Origin: Rickettsiales bacterium Ac37b
GTDB taxonomy: Bacteria; Pseudomonadota; Alphaproteobacteria; Rickettsiales; Arcanibacteraceae
NCBI GenBank assembly: GCA_000746585.2
Contig: CP009217.2
Location: 1,616,662-1,680,661 of the forward strand
Direction of reading: 5' to 3'
DNA: 64,000 bases
Shown here: one piece after another, positions 9,086 through 18,135 of the stretch
Layout: each line of letters starts with the position of its first letter
Position numbering within the stretch: position 1 is the stretch's first letter
Position numbers and translations under genes: made by a program
Notes under the pieces: generated by a model
Told to the model about the DNA's origin: nothing
Databases searched by the model: none
The model's input: only the letters and a program-made list of their open reading frames with translations

Positions 9086-9601
9086 ATGAACTCAAATGGT
9101 AAACTAGCTTTGTCATTACTTATGCTAGTAGCTGGGATGTTGATGCTTACTTATGCTTCGGTACCTATTTATAGCTTATTTTGTAAACTTACTGGGTTTG
9201 CGGGAACAGCCAAAATTAATACGCAACCTACTCATGTGATAGGCACTAAAACGATTAAAGTAAGATTTGATGCTAATGTAGATAAAGATTTGCCTTGGAT
9301 ATTTAAGCCTAAGCAATATGAAGTGGCAGTGAAGACTGGTGAAAATACTTTAGTTTTTTATATGGCAAAAAATTTATCTAATAAGCCTATAACCGGTATG
9401 GCTATATATAATGTTACTCCCCATAAAGCTGGTGCCTATTTTAATAAAATACAATGTTTTTGCTTTGAGCAACAATTATTACTTCCAGGACAGGAGATAT
9501 TAATGCCTGTATCTTTCTATATTGATCCTGAGATTGAAAAAGATCCTTATCTAGAAGATGTTACTGCTATTACTCTTTCTTATACCTTTTTTAAACAATA
9601 A
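9086..9601 (+). CDS. ctaG: Cytochrome c oxidase assembly protein CtaG/Cox11
   Basis: A membrane-anchored periplasmic copper chaperone that delivers copper to the CuB site of the oxidase. It has 171 residues with an N-terminal helix at about 8-27 and VPIYSLFCKLTGFAGT, the conserved Cox11 opening, near residues 26-41. The copper-binding CFCF lies within KIQCFCFEQQLLLPGQE, and the family tail is DPEIEKDPYLEDVTAITLSYTFF. All copper-site cysteines are present. It closes the ctaB-coxF-ctaG group. A stem-loop terminator lies about 220 nt further on. Confidence 0.94.
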   Translation: MNSNGKLALSLLMLVAGMLMLTYASVPIYSLFCKLTGFAGTAKINTQPTHVIGTKTIKVRFDANVDKDLPWIFKPKQYEVAVKTGENTLVFYMAKNLSNKPITGMAIYNVTPHKAGAYFNKIQCFCFEQQLLLPGQEILMPVSFYIDPEIEKDPYLEDVTAITLSYTFFKQ

Positions 9602-9664
9602 TTTATAATATATTTTGATATTATAACAAATTAGATAGTTATAGCCTTTTACCTTGTATTAGGT

Positions 9665-9820
9665 TTCTTAGCACCTAATTGTTATAAATCCTTTTTAATT
9701 TTTTTGTCTGCAAATGATAGCTTGATTTTTACCATATAAACGATATTGTTGCAAATCAAACTATAATTTTCGCTCGAAAGCCTATAAAAACAGGCTCTTT
9801 ACAAAATTAGGTGCTAAGAA
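9665..9820. repeat. 156-bp element with 16-bp perfect terminal inverted repeats
   Basis: The ends are TTCTTAGCACCTAATT (9665-9680) and AATTAGGTGCTAAGAA (9805-9820), exact complements. Inside are a second imperfect inverted pair around ATAGCTTGATTT and AAATCAAACTAT and a small stem AGCCT..AGGCT. No coding potential. It looks like a miniature palindromic element or a structured RNA segment in the 330-bp gap after ctaG. Confidence 0.65.
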
Positions 9821-9822
9821 CT

Positions 9823-9851
9823 CTAGGGATGTTGTCGTCCCTAGTTTTTAT
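9823..9851 (+). terminator. Rho-independent terminator
   Basis: CTAGGGA (9823-9829) pairs with TCCCTAG (9838-9844) over an 8-nt loop, followed directly by TTTTTAT. It is positioned to end transcripts leaving the ccm-cta genes. Its right arm lies in the R1 repeat copy. Confidence 0.65.
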
Positions 9852-9895
9852 ATTCTTTGTACACTTCAACTCGTTTTTTCTAGTCTAAATAGCAA
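9831..9895 (-). repeat. Dispersed intergenic repeat, family R1, copy 2 (inverted)
   Basis: Reverse-complement counterpart of 8839-8904, sharing TTG.TATTTAG.CTAGAA at one end, TGTACAAA in the middle and GGA.CGACAAC at the other end. The two copies flank coxF-ctaG in inverted orientation. Confidence 0.65.
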
Positions 9896-9931
9896 GAAAT
9901 ATTTAAATTACTGCAGTATAACAATAAACTG

Positions 9932-12553
9932 TTAATGTTGTATAATAATATCAGTAGGTAGAATTTTACCTATAGCTTCTATTTTAAAATGAGCAAATTT
10001 ATTAGATAATGTTGTAATGTCATTATCATAGCATATTTCGAGATCTGTATTCTTATTAGAATGACCACAATTTACAACTTTGGTAAATAAATGATTATGA
10101 TTACTAGAACCTGCATGCATCCATATAGGTTTAATTTTATCTTTTCCAGAGATGAAATTTGATAATTTAAATTTGCTATCATAAGAATTATGAATATCAA
10201 TGCTAAATACCCCGTATTTCTTTGCTACGGATAGATAGCTCTCTTGTGGAGCAATTGGCTCTGCTGCAAGGGAAGGACCAGGAGATGGTATTGCTGTAGT
10301 TTTATTGATAGGAGGATTATCTATATGGTTTTTTAGTTTTTGAGTTGTTTCATAGTGATTATTTATTATTTCCTTAGAAAGATGTTCTGCTATATTGGTA
10401 ATAGCAACAAACATGTCTTGAGAATTATGCATTGTTTCTTCTATTTTAAGTTCCAAGCTCATTTGTTTTTCTTCGGAACTCATTTGCTTTTCTGCAAAAC
10501 TCATCAAAACTTTATATATATTTTCTAGTGCTTTTTCATTTTTATTGGCATAGTAGGTGATCTGGTCTTGTATATCTAGATAATGTTCATGATTTACTTC
10601 ATCTGATTTCTGTGTTGAATTTTCAATATGGTTTAGAATTATCTTAGTATTGATGTTTTCATGTTGTAAAATATTATCTAATAGTTTTTCTAAATTACTA
10701 AATTTTTCAGCTGTAAATTTCTGGAAGTGATTAAGTATAGTTTTAATATCACTTGAAGAGTTATCATGATTTTGAGCAAGTTCTTGAATTAACTTAACTA
10801 CATTTGAGAATTCATTTTTGATTTCTTCTTTAGAAGCAAGGGTAGTAATTTTGGTGATAATATCTTTAATATCACTTGAAGAGTTATCATGATTTTGGGC
10901 AAGTTCTTGAATTAACTTAACTACATTTGAGAATTCATTTTTGATTTCTTCTTTAGAAGCAAGGGTAGTAATTTTAGTGATAATATCTTTAATATCACTT
11001 GAAGAGTTATCATGATTTTGGGCAAGTTCTTGAATTAACTTAACTACATTTGAGAATTCATTTTTGATTTCTTCTTTAGAAGCAAGGGTAGTAATTTTAG
11101 TGATAATATCTTTAATATCACTTGAAGAGTTATCATGATTTTGAGCAAGTTCTTGAATTAACTTAACTACATTTGAGAATTCATTTTTGATTTCTTCTTT
11201 AGAAGCAAGGGTAGTAATTTTAGTGATAATATCTTTAATATCACTTGAAGAGTTATCATGATTTTGGACAAGTTCTTGAATTAACTTAACTACATTTGAG
11301 AATTCATTTTTGATTTCTTCTTTAGAAGCAAGGGTAGTAATTTTAGTGATAATATCTTTAATATCACTTGAAGAGTTATCATGATTTTGGGCAAGTTCTT
11401 GAATTAACTTAACTACATTTGAGAATTCATTTTTGATTTCTTCTTTAGAAGCAAGGGTAGTAATTTTAGTGATAATATCTTTAATATCACTTGAAGAGTT
11501 ATCATGATTTTGAGCAAGTTCTTGAATTAACTTAACTACATTTGAGAATTCATTTTTGATTTCTTCTTTAGAAGCAAGGGTAGTAATTTTAGTGATAATA
11601 TCTTTAATATCACTTGAAGAGTTATCATGATTTTGAGCAAGTTCTTGAATTAACTTAACTACATTTGAGAATTCATTTTTGATTTCTTCTTTAGAAGCAA
11701 GGGTAGTAATTTTAGTGATAATATCTTTAATATCACTTGAAGAGTTATCATGATTTTGGGCAAGTTCTTGAATTAACTTAACTACATTTGAGAATTCATT
11801 TTTGATTTCTTCTTTAGAAGCAAGGGTAGTAATTTTGGTGATAATATCTTTAATATCACTTGAAGAGTTATCATGATTTTGGACAAGTTCTTGAATTAAC
11901 TTAACTACATTTGAGAATTCATTTTTGATTTCTTCTTTAGAAGCAAGGGTAGTAATTTTAGTGATAATATCTTTAATATCACTTGAAGAGTTATCATGAT
12001 TTTGGGCAAGTTCTTGAATTAACTTAACTACATTTGAGAATTCATTTTTGATTTCTTCTTTAGAAGCAAGGGTAGTAATTTTAGTGATAATATCTTTAAT
12101 ATCACTTGAAGAGTTATCATGATTTTGAGCAAGTTCTTGAATTAACTTAACTACATTTGAGAATTCATTTTTGATTTCTTCTTTAGAAGCAAGGGTATTT
12201 ACTTTAGAAAGCGTAGTTTCAACTTCATTTTTTGAAAAAAGAGGATTGCTTTCCAATATAGATAATAATTTATTAAGCTGCTCTTCAATATGCGATAGCT
12301 CAATATTTACTTCTTTTGAAGAGTTCGAGCAGACTTCATTGTTCTGAATAAAATCTGAGTAACTATTTAATGTTTCCAGTAGTTTAGATGCTAATTGTTG
12401 AGATTTTGGCAAGTCTGCTCTATATGCATTTGATGTTAATTTATAGGCATCTGCAATTGTATTATTAAGTTTCTTAGCAGTATCGAGCGTTTCTACAAGA
12501 GAAAGTTGGAATTGATTAACATTTTCTATTAAAACTTTTGGATCATTTAACAT
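9932..12553 (-). CDS. Large protein with twelve near-identical 41-residue repeats
   Basis: I do not recognise a family. Of its 873 residues, about 1-118 are helical with no signal peptide. Residues about 119-604 are twelve copies of a 41-residue unit (LASKEEIKNEFSNVVKLIQE, then LAQNHDNSSSDIK and DIITKITT), with the heptad-like spacing of a coiled coil. After that come more helix, a Pro-rich linker (residues near 765-790) and a last roughly 100 residues that look globular (VFSIDIHNSYDSKFKLSNF). The start is placed at the ATG at 12553 (MLNDPKVLIENV) because GTGAGG lies 8 nt upstream; a longer start at 12598 lacks such a signal. A structural, surface or effector-like role is possible but not shown. 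Confidence 0.8.
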   Translation of the reverse strand: MLNDPKVLIENVNQFQLSLVETLDTAKKLNNTIADAYKLTSNAYRADLPKSQQLASKLLETLNSYSDFIQNNEVCSNSSKEVNIELSHIEEQLNKLLSILESNPLFSKNEVETTLSKVNTLASKEEIKNEFSNVVKLIQELAQNHDNSSSDIKDIITKITTLASKEEIKNEFSNVVKLIQELAQNHDNSSSDIKDIITKITTLASKEEIKNEFSNVVKLIQELVQNHDNSSSDIKDIITKITTLASKEEIKNEFSNVVKLIQELAQNHDNSSSDIKDIITKITTLASKEEIKNEFSNVVKLIQELAQNHDNSSSDIKDIITKITTLASKEEIKNEFSNVVKLIQELAQNHDNSSSDIKDIITKITTLASKEEIKNEFSNVVKLIQELAQNHDNSSSDIKDIITKITTLASKEEIKNEFSNVVKLIQELVQNHDNSSSDIKDIITKITTLASKEEIKNEFSNVVKLIQELAQNHDNSSSDIKDIITKITTLASKEEIKNEFSNVVKLIQELAQNHDNSSSDIKDIITKITTLASKEEIKNEFSNVVKLIQELAQNHDNSSSDIKDIITKITTLASKEEIKNEFSNVVKLIQELAQNHDNSSSDIKTILNHFQKFTAEKFSNLEKLLDNILQHENINTKIILNHIENSTQKSDEVNHEHYLDIQDQITYYANKNEKALENIYKVLMSFAEKQMSSEEKQMSLELKIEETMHNSQDMFVAITNIAEHLSKEIINNHYETTQKLKNHIDNPPINKTTAIPSPGPSLAAEPIAPQESYLSVAKKYGVFSIDIHNSYDSKFKLSNFISGKDKIKPIWMHAGSSNHNHLFTKVVNCGHSNKNTDLEICYDNDITTLSNKFAHFKIEAIGKILPTDIIIQH
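10741..12195 (-). repeat. Tandem array of twelve 123-bp units
   Basis: The marker TAGAAGC recurs every 123 bp exactly, from 10831 to 12184, giving twelve units. Units differ at only a few positions, chiefly the Ala/Val codon (GCT, GCC or GTC) before QNHD. In gene order this codon reads gct gcc gtc gcc gct gct gcc gtc gct gcc gcc gct. Period 123 keeps the reading frame. Near identity points to recent expansion or ongoing gene conversion. Confidence 0.97.
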
Positions 12554-12762
12554 TTTATCATACCTCACGAAATATAAACAGTTAATATTTATTAACATAT
12601 TTTTAGCTTTATCACAATAAAAATTATTAATTTTTTTTAAGAAATATATTTAGGTAAATAAATATATTAAAAGGAAGAAAGATAATGTCTTTAATATATT
12701 AATTTTGGTTAATCCATGATATTAATATATAAGCTTTGAGAGATAAATATGATAGTTAATAG

Positions 12763-12811
12763 ATACCAAGATCTAGAAAATATAAAATATTATGATCAAA
12801 GATCTTGGTAT
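12763..12811. terminator. Hairpin downstream of cold-shock gene
   Basis: ATACCAAGATCT (12763-12774) and AGATCTTGGTAT (12800-12811) are perfect complements with a 25-nt AT-rich loop, just after the stop of the minus-strand cold-shock gene. There is no clear T-run, so it may be a weak terminator or an mRNA-stabilising stem. It lies in the 264-bp gap before the repeat-protein gene. Confidence 0.45.
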
Positions 12812-12817
12812 AAATGT

Positions 12818-13042
12818 TTATTCTGATAAAATTTTAAGTTGTACAGCTGCAGTTTTGCCTCTTTCATTGGCAAGTTCATACGAAATACGATCTCCCTGTT
12901 TGAGAGTGTTAATACCTGATGCCTGTAAAGCTTTAGCGTGGACAAATATATCTTTACCATTTGCATCGTTACTCTTTTGATCGGGTTCGATAAATCCAAA
13001 AGCTTTGATGTGACTAAACCATTTTACAGTACCAGTGGCCAT
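12818..13042 (-). CDS. cspA: Cold-shock domain protein
   Basis: A 74-residue single cold-shock domain that binds single-stranded RNA/DNA and melts RNA secondary structure. It starts MATGTVKWFSHIKAFGFIEP; the RNP1 core (KAFGFI) is near residue 13 and RNP2 (DIFVHA) near 32, both intact. RNP1 normally reads KGFGFI, so K-A is a mild variant. A strong GGGAG lies 8 nt before the ATG. The upstream 5' region is short and AT-rich and follows a long hairpin. Family paralogues are not separable from sequence alone, so the symbol is approximate. Confidence 0.92.
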   Translation of the reverse strand: MATGTVKWFSHIKAFGFIEPDQKSNDANGKDIFVHAKALQASGINTLKQGDRISYELANERGKTAAVQLKILSE

Positions 13043-13135
13043 AATGTCGTCTCCCTTGAATAGCAGAAGTTAATTAAAATACTAGGTGCAAGAACTTAAG
13101 ATGTGTCTATAGCTAGTATTAATATAATGATACTT

Positions 13136-13201
13136 TATAATAAATTGAGTGTCATTTAAAATAATTTTTTAGATATATTTAAAGATACTCAATTTATTAT
13201 A
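13136..13201. repeat. Long hairpin between unknown gene and cold-shock gene
   Basis: TATAATAAATTGAGT (13136-13150) and ACTCAATTTATTATA (13187-13201) are exact complements. The stem continues inward (GTCATTTAAA against TTTAAAGATA, with one bulge) to about 24 bp. It may terminate the upstream minus-strand gene, but the minus strand has no T-run after it. Confidence 0.6.
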
Positions 13202-13209
13202 TATCTTTT

Positions 13210-14028
13210 TTATCTACCTATTTGGCTAGATTTACTTATATTATTCTTAATAGTTGAAGAGAATTTGCTCGATGTAGAAGGTGTGATATATTCATCATTA
13301 GTTTTTATATGTACTAAATTTAAAACGTCATTACTAATTGATTGATTTAATCTTAACTCTTGGGAAGAAGATAGGCGTTTTTGGGTCATAGCACTACCAA
13401 ATTTTGTAATTATAGTATTAATTTTTTGTTCTATTAGGGCTTGGGTATGTTTTTGGTCTATATATGGTTCTATTAGAGAAATTTGTTTAGGAGACGCTAT
13501 TTGTTTGCCTAAGTTAAATAATTTAGTATAAGATAAATTTTCTACTTTATCATAATGTTCGTTAATAATTTTACTCGCTACAGTTTTAGCTAGTTTTTCT
13601 TCGTTTATAATATCCAATCCATACTTTCTTCTATTATTAGCTACTTGATATGCTTGCTTACTATTAATCCTTGTGTCAATTATGCCAGCGTAAATATTAG
13701 CAAATATATCAATTTGTGTTGAATCAAAGTTTAATATTCCTAATTCTTGCATAAGGTCTGTAGGTAGATATCTTCTTAAAAAAGCAGTACTACTTTTTCC
13801 AAAAACTATATCTGGAGTTTTATCCTCAAGGTGTACAATTCTAATTCCAGGTATTTTTTTACCTAAGATAGTTCTGTGCTGGTAATGAGTTAAGGTTTGA
13901 TTTTCAATTAATGCTTTAATAATGGATTCATATATTGGCCTGATTTCTTTTTTTAAAGAACTAACAGATTTTTTCCATTGTTCTGATCTGAATTCTTTAA
14001 TCGAAACTACAGGGTGAGAATTAACCAT
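13210..14028 (-). CDS. Hypothetical protein, 272 residues
   Basis: I do not recognise a family. The start is well supported by GGAGG 7 nt upstream of the ATG. The protein is hydrophilic, mostly helical and without signal peptide or membrane helix. The first 60 residues are rich in Lys and Glu, then comes GKKIPGIRIVHLEDKTPDIV, and the tail (residues about 245-272) is Ser/Thr/Lys-rich and likely disordered. It stands alone between lpxB and cspA on the same strand, with a long hairpin after it. The disordered tail and lack of known domain are compatible with a secreted substrate or a lineage-specific protein, but nothing in the sequence proves either. Confidence 0.75.
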   Translation of the reverse strand: MVNSHPVVSIKEFRSEQWKKSVSSLKKEIRPIYESIIKALIENQTLTHYQHRTILGKKIPGIRIVHLEDKTPDIVFGKSSTAFLRRYLPTDLMQELGILNFDSTQIDIFANIYAGIIDTRINSKQAYQVANNRRKYGLDIINEEKLAKTVASKIINEHYDKVENLSYTKLFNLGKQIASPKQISLIEPYIDQKHTQALIEQKINTIITKFGSAMTQKRLSSSQELRLNQSISNDVLNLVHIKTNDEYITPSTSSKFSSTIKNNISKSSQIGR

Positions 14029-14109
14029 ATTTCGCCTCCTATATTATTAATATATTTACTAACTTTAGTAGTTAAGTGTTAATTTATAGTTAATCGCTTG
14101 AGAATTATA

Positions 14110-15279
14110 TTAATTTTTTAATTTTAATATCTTTAAAATAACAAGGGCTGCTTTATGGCTAGGTAGGAGAGTATTATTTGGCTTAAGAGAATTTATTGCT
14201 TCTGAAGAGGCATTAATTTGAGTTTGCCTCATTTGACTATCATGCAATAAAGTTTGTAATGCATTAGATAGTATTTTTGGAGTACATTTATTTTGTAGAA
14301 ATTCAGGTATAATTTGTTTATTTGCGAGTATATTGATTAATGTTACATAGGGTATTTTTATAAGTATCTTAAGTAATAATGCAGAGAGTGGATTGACTTT
14401 ATAAGCTACTATCATGGGTAATTTAGACATAGCGACTTCTAACGTACTTGTGCCTGATTTGACTAAAGCTATATTTGAAGAGTATAGGGCTGCTTTTTTT
14501 TCTTCTTCATTTGCAACAATAATAGTATTTAAATTTGCGCTGTTTACAATATTTTGTACTTTATTTATTAAATGGGGCAGAGTAATAATAATTATTTTTG
14601 ATACAGTTTGGCTATTAATTAAAATTTTGGCAGTTTTGCAAAATATGGGTAATAATCTACTTAGTTCACTAATTCTGCTCCCTGGCATTATACATAATAA
14701 TTTATCTTTGATATGGATATTATACTTTGTTTTGAAAATATGACTATGATTCTCTGGCTTATCAAAATCTTCAATAATTGGATGTCCTACAAAACTACAT
14801 GGTAATCCTACTTTTTCAAAATAAGGGGGTTCAAAAGGTAAAAGTGCAAGTAAGTGATTATATAGTTTAGCAAATTTAACAGCCCTGCTTGGTTTATATG
14901 CCCATACGGATGGAGCTACATAATGAACAAATTTTATATCCTCTTTTTGTAGCTTTTGTACAACATTTGTGCAAAAGCCTGGAGAATCTATAGTAATGAC
15001 TATGTCAGGTTTGATATATTTTATATATTGCACAGTTTCATTTATACGTTTAATAATTCGTCTAATATTAGGCAATATTTCAAAAAAGCCAATTAGTGAT
15101 AATTCTTGCATAGGAAAGAACGAATTAAGGCCAGCTTTTTCCATATTATTTCCGCCAATGCCATAAAATTCTATAGGTACAGTAGAATAATAATTTAGAG
15201 CTTGCATTAATTTTGCACCTAAGTTATCACCAGACGCTTCACCTGCAATTAAAAATACTTTAAGATTAAAATTTTGCAT
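14110..15279 (-). CDS. lpxB: Lipid-A-disaccharide synthase
   Basis: Joins UDP-2,3-diacylglucosamine to lipid X to form the lipid A disaccharide at the inner face of the inner membrane. Family marks are AGEASGDNLGAKLM near residues 12-25, YGIGGNNMEKAG, VHYVAPSVWAYKPSRAVKFA near 137-156, FVGHPIIEDF and the PGSRISEL loop near 199. The 389-residue length is normal. It implies an outer membrane with lipid A, which some Rickettsiales have lost. It is divergent from nuoA across an 82-bp gap. Confidence 0.93.
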   Translation of the reverse strand: MQNFNLKVFLIAGEASGDNLGAKLMQALNYYSTVPIEFYGIGGNNMEKAGLNSFFPMQELSLIGFFEILPNIRRIIKRINETVQYIKYIKPDIVITIDSPGFCTNVVQKLQKEDIKFVHYVAPSVWAYKPSRAVKFAKLYNHLLALLPFEPPYFEKVGLPCSFVGHPIIEDFDKPENHSHIFKTKYNIHIKDKLLCIMPGSRISELSRLLPIFCKTAKILINSQTVSKIIIITLPHLINKVQNIVNSANLNTIIVANEEEKKAALYSSNIALVKSGTSTLEVAMSKLPMIVAYKVNPLSALLLKILIKIPYVTLINILANKQIIPEFLQNKCTPKILSNALQTLLHDSQMRQTQINASSEAINSLKPNNTLLPSHKAALVILKILKLKN

Positions 15280-15361
15280 AATTTGTTTTGCATATTTAGT
15301 TTAAACGGTATAGTTTGTTTATTAATAATAATATTATGTTATTATAAAAAAAGGTATATAA

Positions 15362-15751
15362 ATGATAATGACCAATAATTCTATAATTTCAACTGAAATA
15401 TCCGCTTATTTTCCTGTTTTAGTCTTTTTGATTGTGGCTGCAGTATTATCAGTAATTATAGTAGTAATACCTCATTTATTAGCTGTTAATAAGCCGGATG
15501 CTAATAAACTATCAGCATATGAATGTGGGTTTGATGCATTTAGCGATGCGCGTAAAAAATTTGATGTTAGATTTTATTTGGTAGCAATAATTTTTATTAT
15601 ATTTGATTTAGAAATAGCTTTTTTATTTCCTTGGGCTATATCTTTGGGTAAAATAGGTATATTTGGTTTTTGGTCCATGATAATCTTTCTAGTTATGTTA
15701 ACTATAGGTTTTATTTATGAATGGAAAAAAGGTGCTTTAGAATGGGAATAG
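15362..15751 (+). CDS. nuoA: NADH-quinone oxidoreductase subunit A
   Basis: Small membrane subunit of complex I, 129 residues with three helices (about 15-37, 72-94 and 100-120). The conserved quinone-site loop is [20 protein letters not shown] near residues 50-69, followed by [20 protein letters not shown]. It is the first gene of a complete nuoA-N operon. AAGGT precedes the ATG; a second ATG two codons in (15368) is also possible. nuoB begins inside its last codons. Confidence 0.93.
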   Translation: MIMTNNSIISTEISAYFPVLVFLIVAAVLSVIIVVIPHLLAVNKPDANKLSAYECGFDAFSDARKKFDVRFYLVAIIFIIFDLEIAFLFPWAISLGKIGIFGFWSMIIFLVMLTIGFIYEWKKGALEWE

Positions 15752-16281
15752 AATCAGGCATGAATAGTAGTCTTGGCATATTAGAACAAGAACAGATATT
15801 AACTACTGTTACTAGTGAACTTAGTAATCGAGGTTTTGTAATGGCAAAGCTTGATCAGTTAGTAAATTGGGCAAGAACAGGCTCACTATGGCCAATGACT
15901 TTTGGACTCGCTTGTTGTGCTGTGGAAATGATGCAAGCTGCAGCAAGTCGTTACGATATGGATAGATTTGGTTTGTTATTTAGGCCTAGCCCTAGACAAT
16001 CAGATGTAATGATTGTAGCGGGTACTTTATGTAATAAAATGGCGCCAGCGCTGCGTAGGGTTTATGACCAGATGGCAGAACCAAGATATGTTATTTCAAT
16101 GGGAAGTTGTGCCAATGGTGGAGGTTATTATCATTATTCATATTCAGTGATCAGGGGGTGTGATCGTATAGTACCAGTGGATGTATATGTACCTGGTTGT
16201 CCTCCAACCTCTGAGGCATTAATGTACGGTGTTTTACAATTGCAAAAAAAAATAAAGCGTACGGGTAAAATAAGGCGTTAG
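15742..16281 (+). CDS. nuoB: NADH-quinone oxidoreductase subunit B
   Basis: Peripheral complex I subunit carrying cluster N2, the last iron-sulphur centre before quinone. Its four cysteine ligands are visible: the vicinal pair in [29 protein letters not shown] and [15 protein letters not shown] place the start at the ATG overlapping the nuoA stop (15742) because AAAGGT lies 8 nt upstream. A start at 15721 would lie deep in nuoA. The protein is then 179 residues, a normal length. Confidence 0.93.
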   Translation: MGIESGMNSSLGILEQEQILTTVTSELSNRGFVMAKLDQLVNWARTGSLWPMTFGLACCAVEMMQAAASRYDMDRFGLLFRPSPRQSDVMIVAGTLCNKMAPALRRVYDQMAEPRYVISMGSCANGGGYYHYSYSVIRGCDRIVPVDVYVPGCPPTSEALMYGVLQLQKKIKRTGKIRR

Positions 16282-16286
16282 ATTAT

Positions 16287-16886
16287 ATGGAATTAGAAAA
16301 TTATTTAAAATCATTAATTACTTGGCTACCAAAAGATGCATTCACAAGTGGAGAGGTCAATAATGATTTCATAATGTTGAATATTGAAAAAGAATATATA
16401 AAAGAAGTATTGTTAATGCTAAGGGATAATCCTGAAGGTAAGTTTAAAATACTTTTAGATGTTTGTGGAATTGATTATCCAGCACGAGAGAAGCGTTTTG
16501 AGGTAATATATAATTTGTTAAGTGTTCATTATAATATAAGAATAGTTATTAAAGTAATGCTTGAGGATAGGGAGAGTATAGAATCTGTCACTGATTTATT
16601 TAGTGTAGCTAATTGGTTTGAGAGAGAAGTTTGGGATATGTATGGAATTAGGTTTGAAAAACATCCTGATTTAAGGCGTATTTTGACAGATTATGGCTTT
16701 GAGGGTCATCCGCTGCGTAAGGACTTCCCTTTAACTGGTTATGTAGAGTTAAGATATGATCTTGAACAAAAGAAGGTTGTATATGAGCCAGTAAAGTTAA
16801 TGCAAGAATATAGAAGATTTGATTTTTTGAGTCCTTGGGAAAAGGGAGAATATGTATTGCCAGGTGATGAAAAAGCTACTAAATAA
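16287..16886 (+). CDS. nuoC: NADH-quinone oxidoreductase subunit C
   Basis: Peripheral-arm structural subunit, 199 residues (30-kDa family). Conserved segments are LLDVCGIDYPAREKRFEVIY near residue 56 and the signature ERE.WDMYGI..F..HPDLRRIL near 130-150, followed by LTDYGFEGHPLRKDFPLTGY. It starts 5 nt after nuoB and is followed by nuoD after 32 nt; C and D are separate, not fused. Confidence 0.93.
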   Translation: MELENYLKSLITWLPKDAFTSGEVNNDFIMLNIEKEYIKEVLLMLRDNPEGKFKILLDVCGIDYPAREKRFEVIYNLLSVHYNIRIVIKVMLEDRESIESVTDLFSVANWFEREVWDMYGIRFEKHPDLRRILTDYGFEGHPLRKDFPLTGYVELRYDLEQKKVVYEPVKLMQEYRRFDFLSPWEKGEYVLPGDEKATK

Positions 16887-16918
16887 CTTTGTATGAATGC
16901 AATTAGAGTTTTAAGAAA

Positions 16919-18097
16919 ATGAAAGAAGTTAATTTAAAGAATTTAACGTTAAATTTTGGTCCTCAGCATCCTGCTGCGCATGGAGTTATGCGTCTTATTC
17001 TTGAAATGGATGGAGAGTTGATTGAGCGTGCTGATCCACATATAGGTTTGCTACATCGTGGTACTGAAAAATTAATTGAACATAAAACTTATATTCAGGC
17101 TTTACCTTATTTTGATCGTTTAGATTATGTATCTCCAATGAATCAGGAGCATGCATTTGCTCTTGCAATTGAAAAACTATTGGGGTGTGAAATTCCAATA
17201 CGTGCTCAATATATTAGAGTATTATTTAGTGAATTAACTCGTTTATTGAATCACACTTTAAATATAGCTACGCAGGCTTTGGATGTAGGGGCTACTACTC
17301 CTATGTTGTGGATGTTTGAAGATCGTGAGATAATGATGGGGTTCTATGAGCGTGCTTCAGGTGCTCGCATGCATTCTAATTATTTTCGTCCTGGAGGGGT
17401 GGCTCAAGATATTACACCTGACTTATTAGATGATATAGCAAAATTTATAGAAGATTTTCCTAAAAAAATTATGCATATAGAGGAGTTATTAACGGAAAAT
17501 CGTATATGGAAGCAAAGGTTGGTAGATATAGGTAAAGTTACCATGGAGCAAGCAATGGACTGGGGGTTTACAGGGCCTATGCTGAGAGGATCGGGTGTAG
17601 CTTGGGATTTACGTAGGAATAGGCCTTATGAAATATATGATCAATTAGAATTTTCTGTACCTGTAGGTAAGAATGGAGATTGTTATGATCGTTATTTAAT
17701 TAGAATTGAAGAAATGTATCAATCTGTAAATCTAATTAAGCAATGTTTAGATAAAATGTCTTTGGGGCCTGTTCGTACTTCGGATAGAAAGATTGTACCT
17801 CCGCCAAGAGCGGAAATGAAGAGATCTATGGAGGCCTTAATTCACCATTTTAAATTATATACAGAAGGCTATCATGTGGCGGCGGGAGAATATTATGCAG
17901 CAGTAGAGGCTCCTAAGGGAGAATTTGGAGTGTATTTAGTATCTGATGGCACCAATAAGCCTCATCGCTGTAGAATTAGAGCACCTGGATTTGCTCATTT
18001 ACAGGGAATGGATTTTATGTCAAAAGGTCATTTACTTGCTGATATTGTAACTATTATTGGAAGTTTAGATATAGTATTTGGCGAGATAGATAGATAA
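16919..18097 (+). CDS. nuoD: NADH-quinone oxidoreductase subunit D
   Basis: The 49-kDa subunit, which forms the quinone pocket with NuoB. It has 392 residues and opens with [20 protein letters not shown]. Next comes the [14 protein letters not shown] segment near residue 44 and [20 protein letters not shown] near 70-90. The C-terminal segment [20 protein letters not shown] matches the family. Length and motifs are normal. Codon use and spacing fit the rest of the operon. Confidence 0.95.
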   Translation: MKEVNLKNLTLNFGPQHPAAHGVMRLILEMDGELIERADPHIGLLHRGTEKLIEHKTYIQALPYFDRLDYVSPMNQEHAFALAIEKLLGCEIPIRAQYIRVLFSELTRLLNHTLNIATQALDVGATTPMLWMFEDREIMMGFYERASGARMHSNYFRPGGVAQDITPDLLDDIAKFIEDFPKKIMHIEELLTENRIWKQRLVDIGKVTMEQAMDWGFTGPMLRGSGVAWDLRRNRPYEIYDQLEFSVPVGKNGDCYDRYLIRIEEMYQSVNLIKQCLDKMSLGPVRTSDRKIVPPPRAEMKRSMEALIHHFKLYTEGYHVAAGEYYAAVEAPKGEFGVYLVSDGTNKPHRCRIRAPGFAHLQGMDFMSKGHLLADIVTIIGSLDIVFGEIDR

Positions 18098-18135
18098 AGT
18101 GTTTAAAAGGATAGTATATAGGATTGCGTGAAGTT

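Noticed and set aside
10741-12195. 123-bp tandem array as a CRISPR
   Set aside because: Units are contiguous without unique spacers and encode a continuous protein frame.
14414-14743. Plus-strand open frame inside lpxB
   Set aside because: It lies wholly antisense to a conserved gene and has no family features; similar antisense frames occur in groEL, nuoG and maeB.
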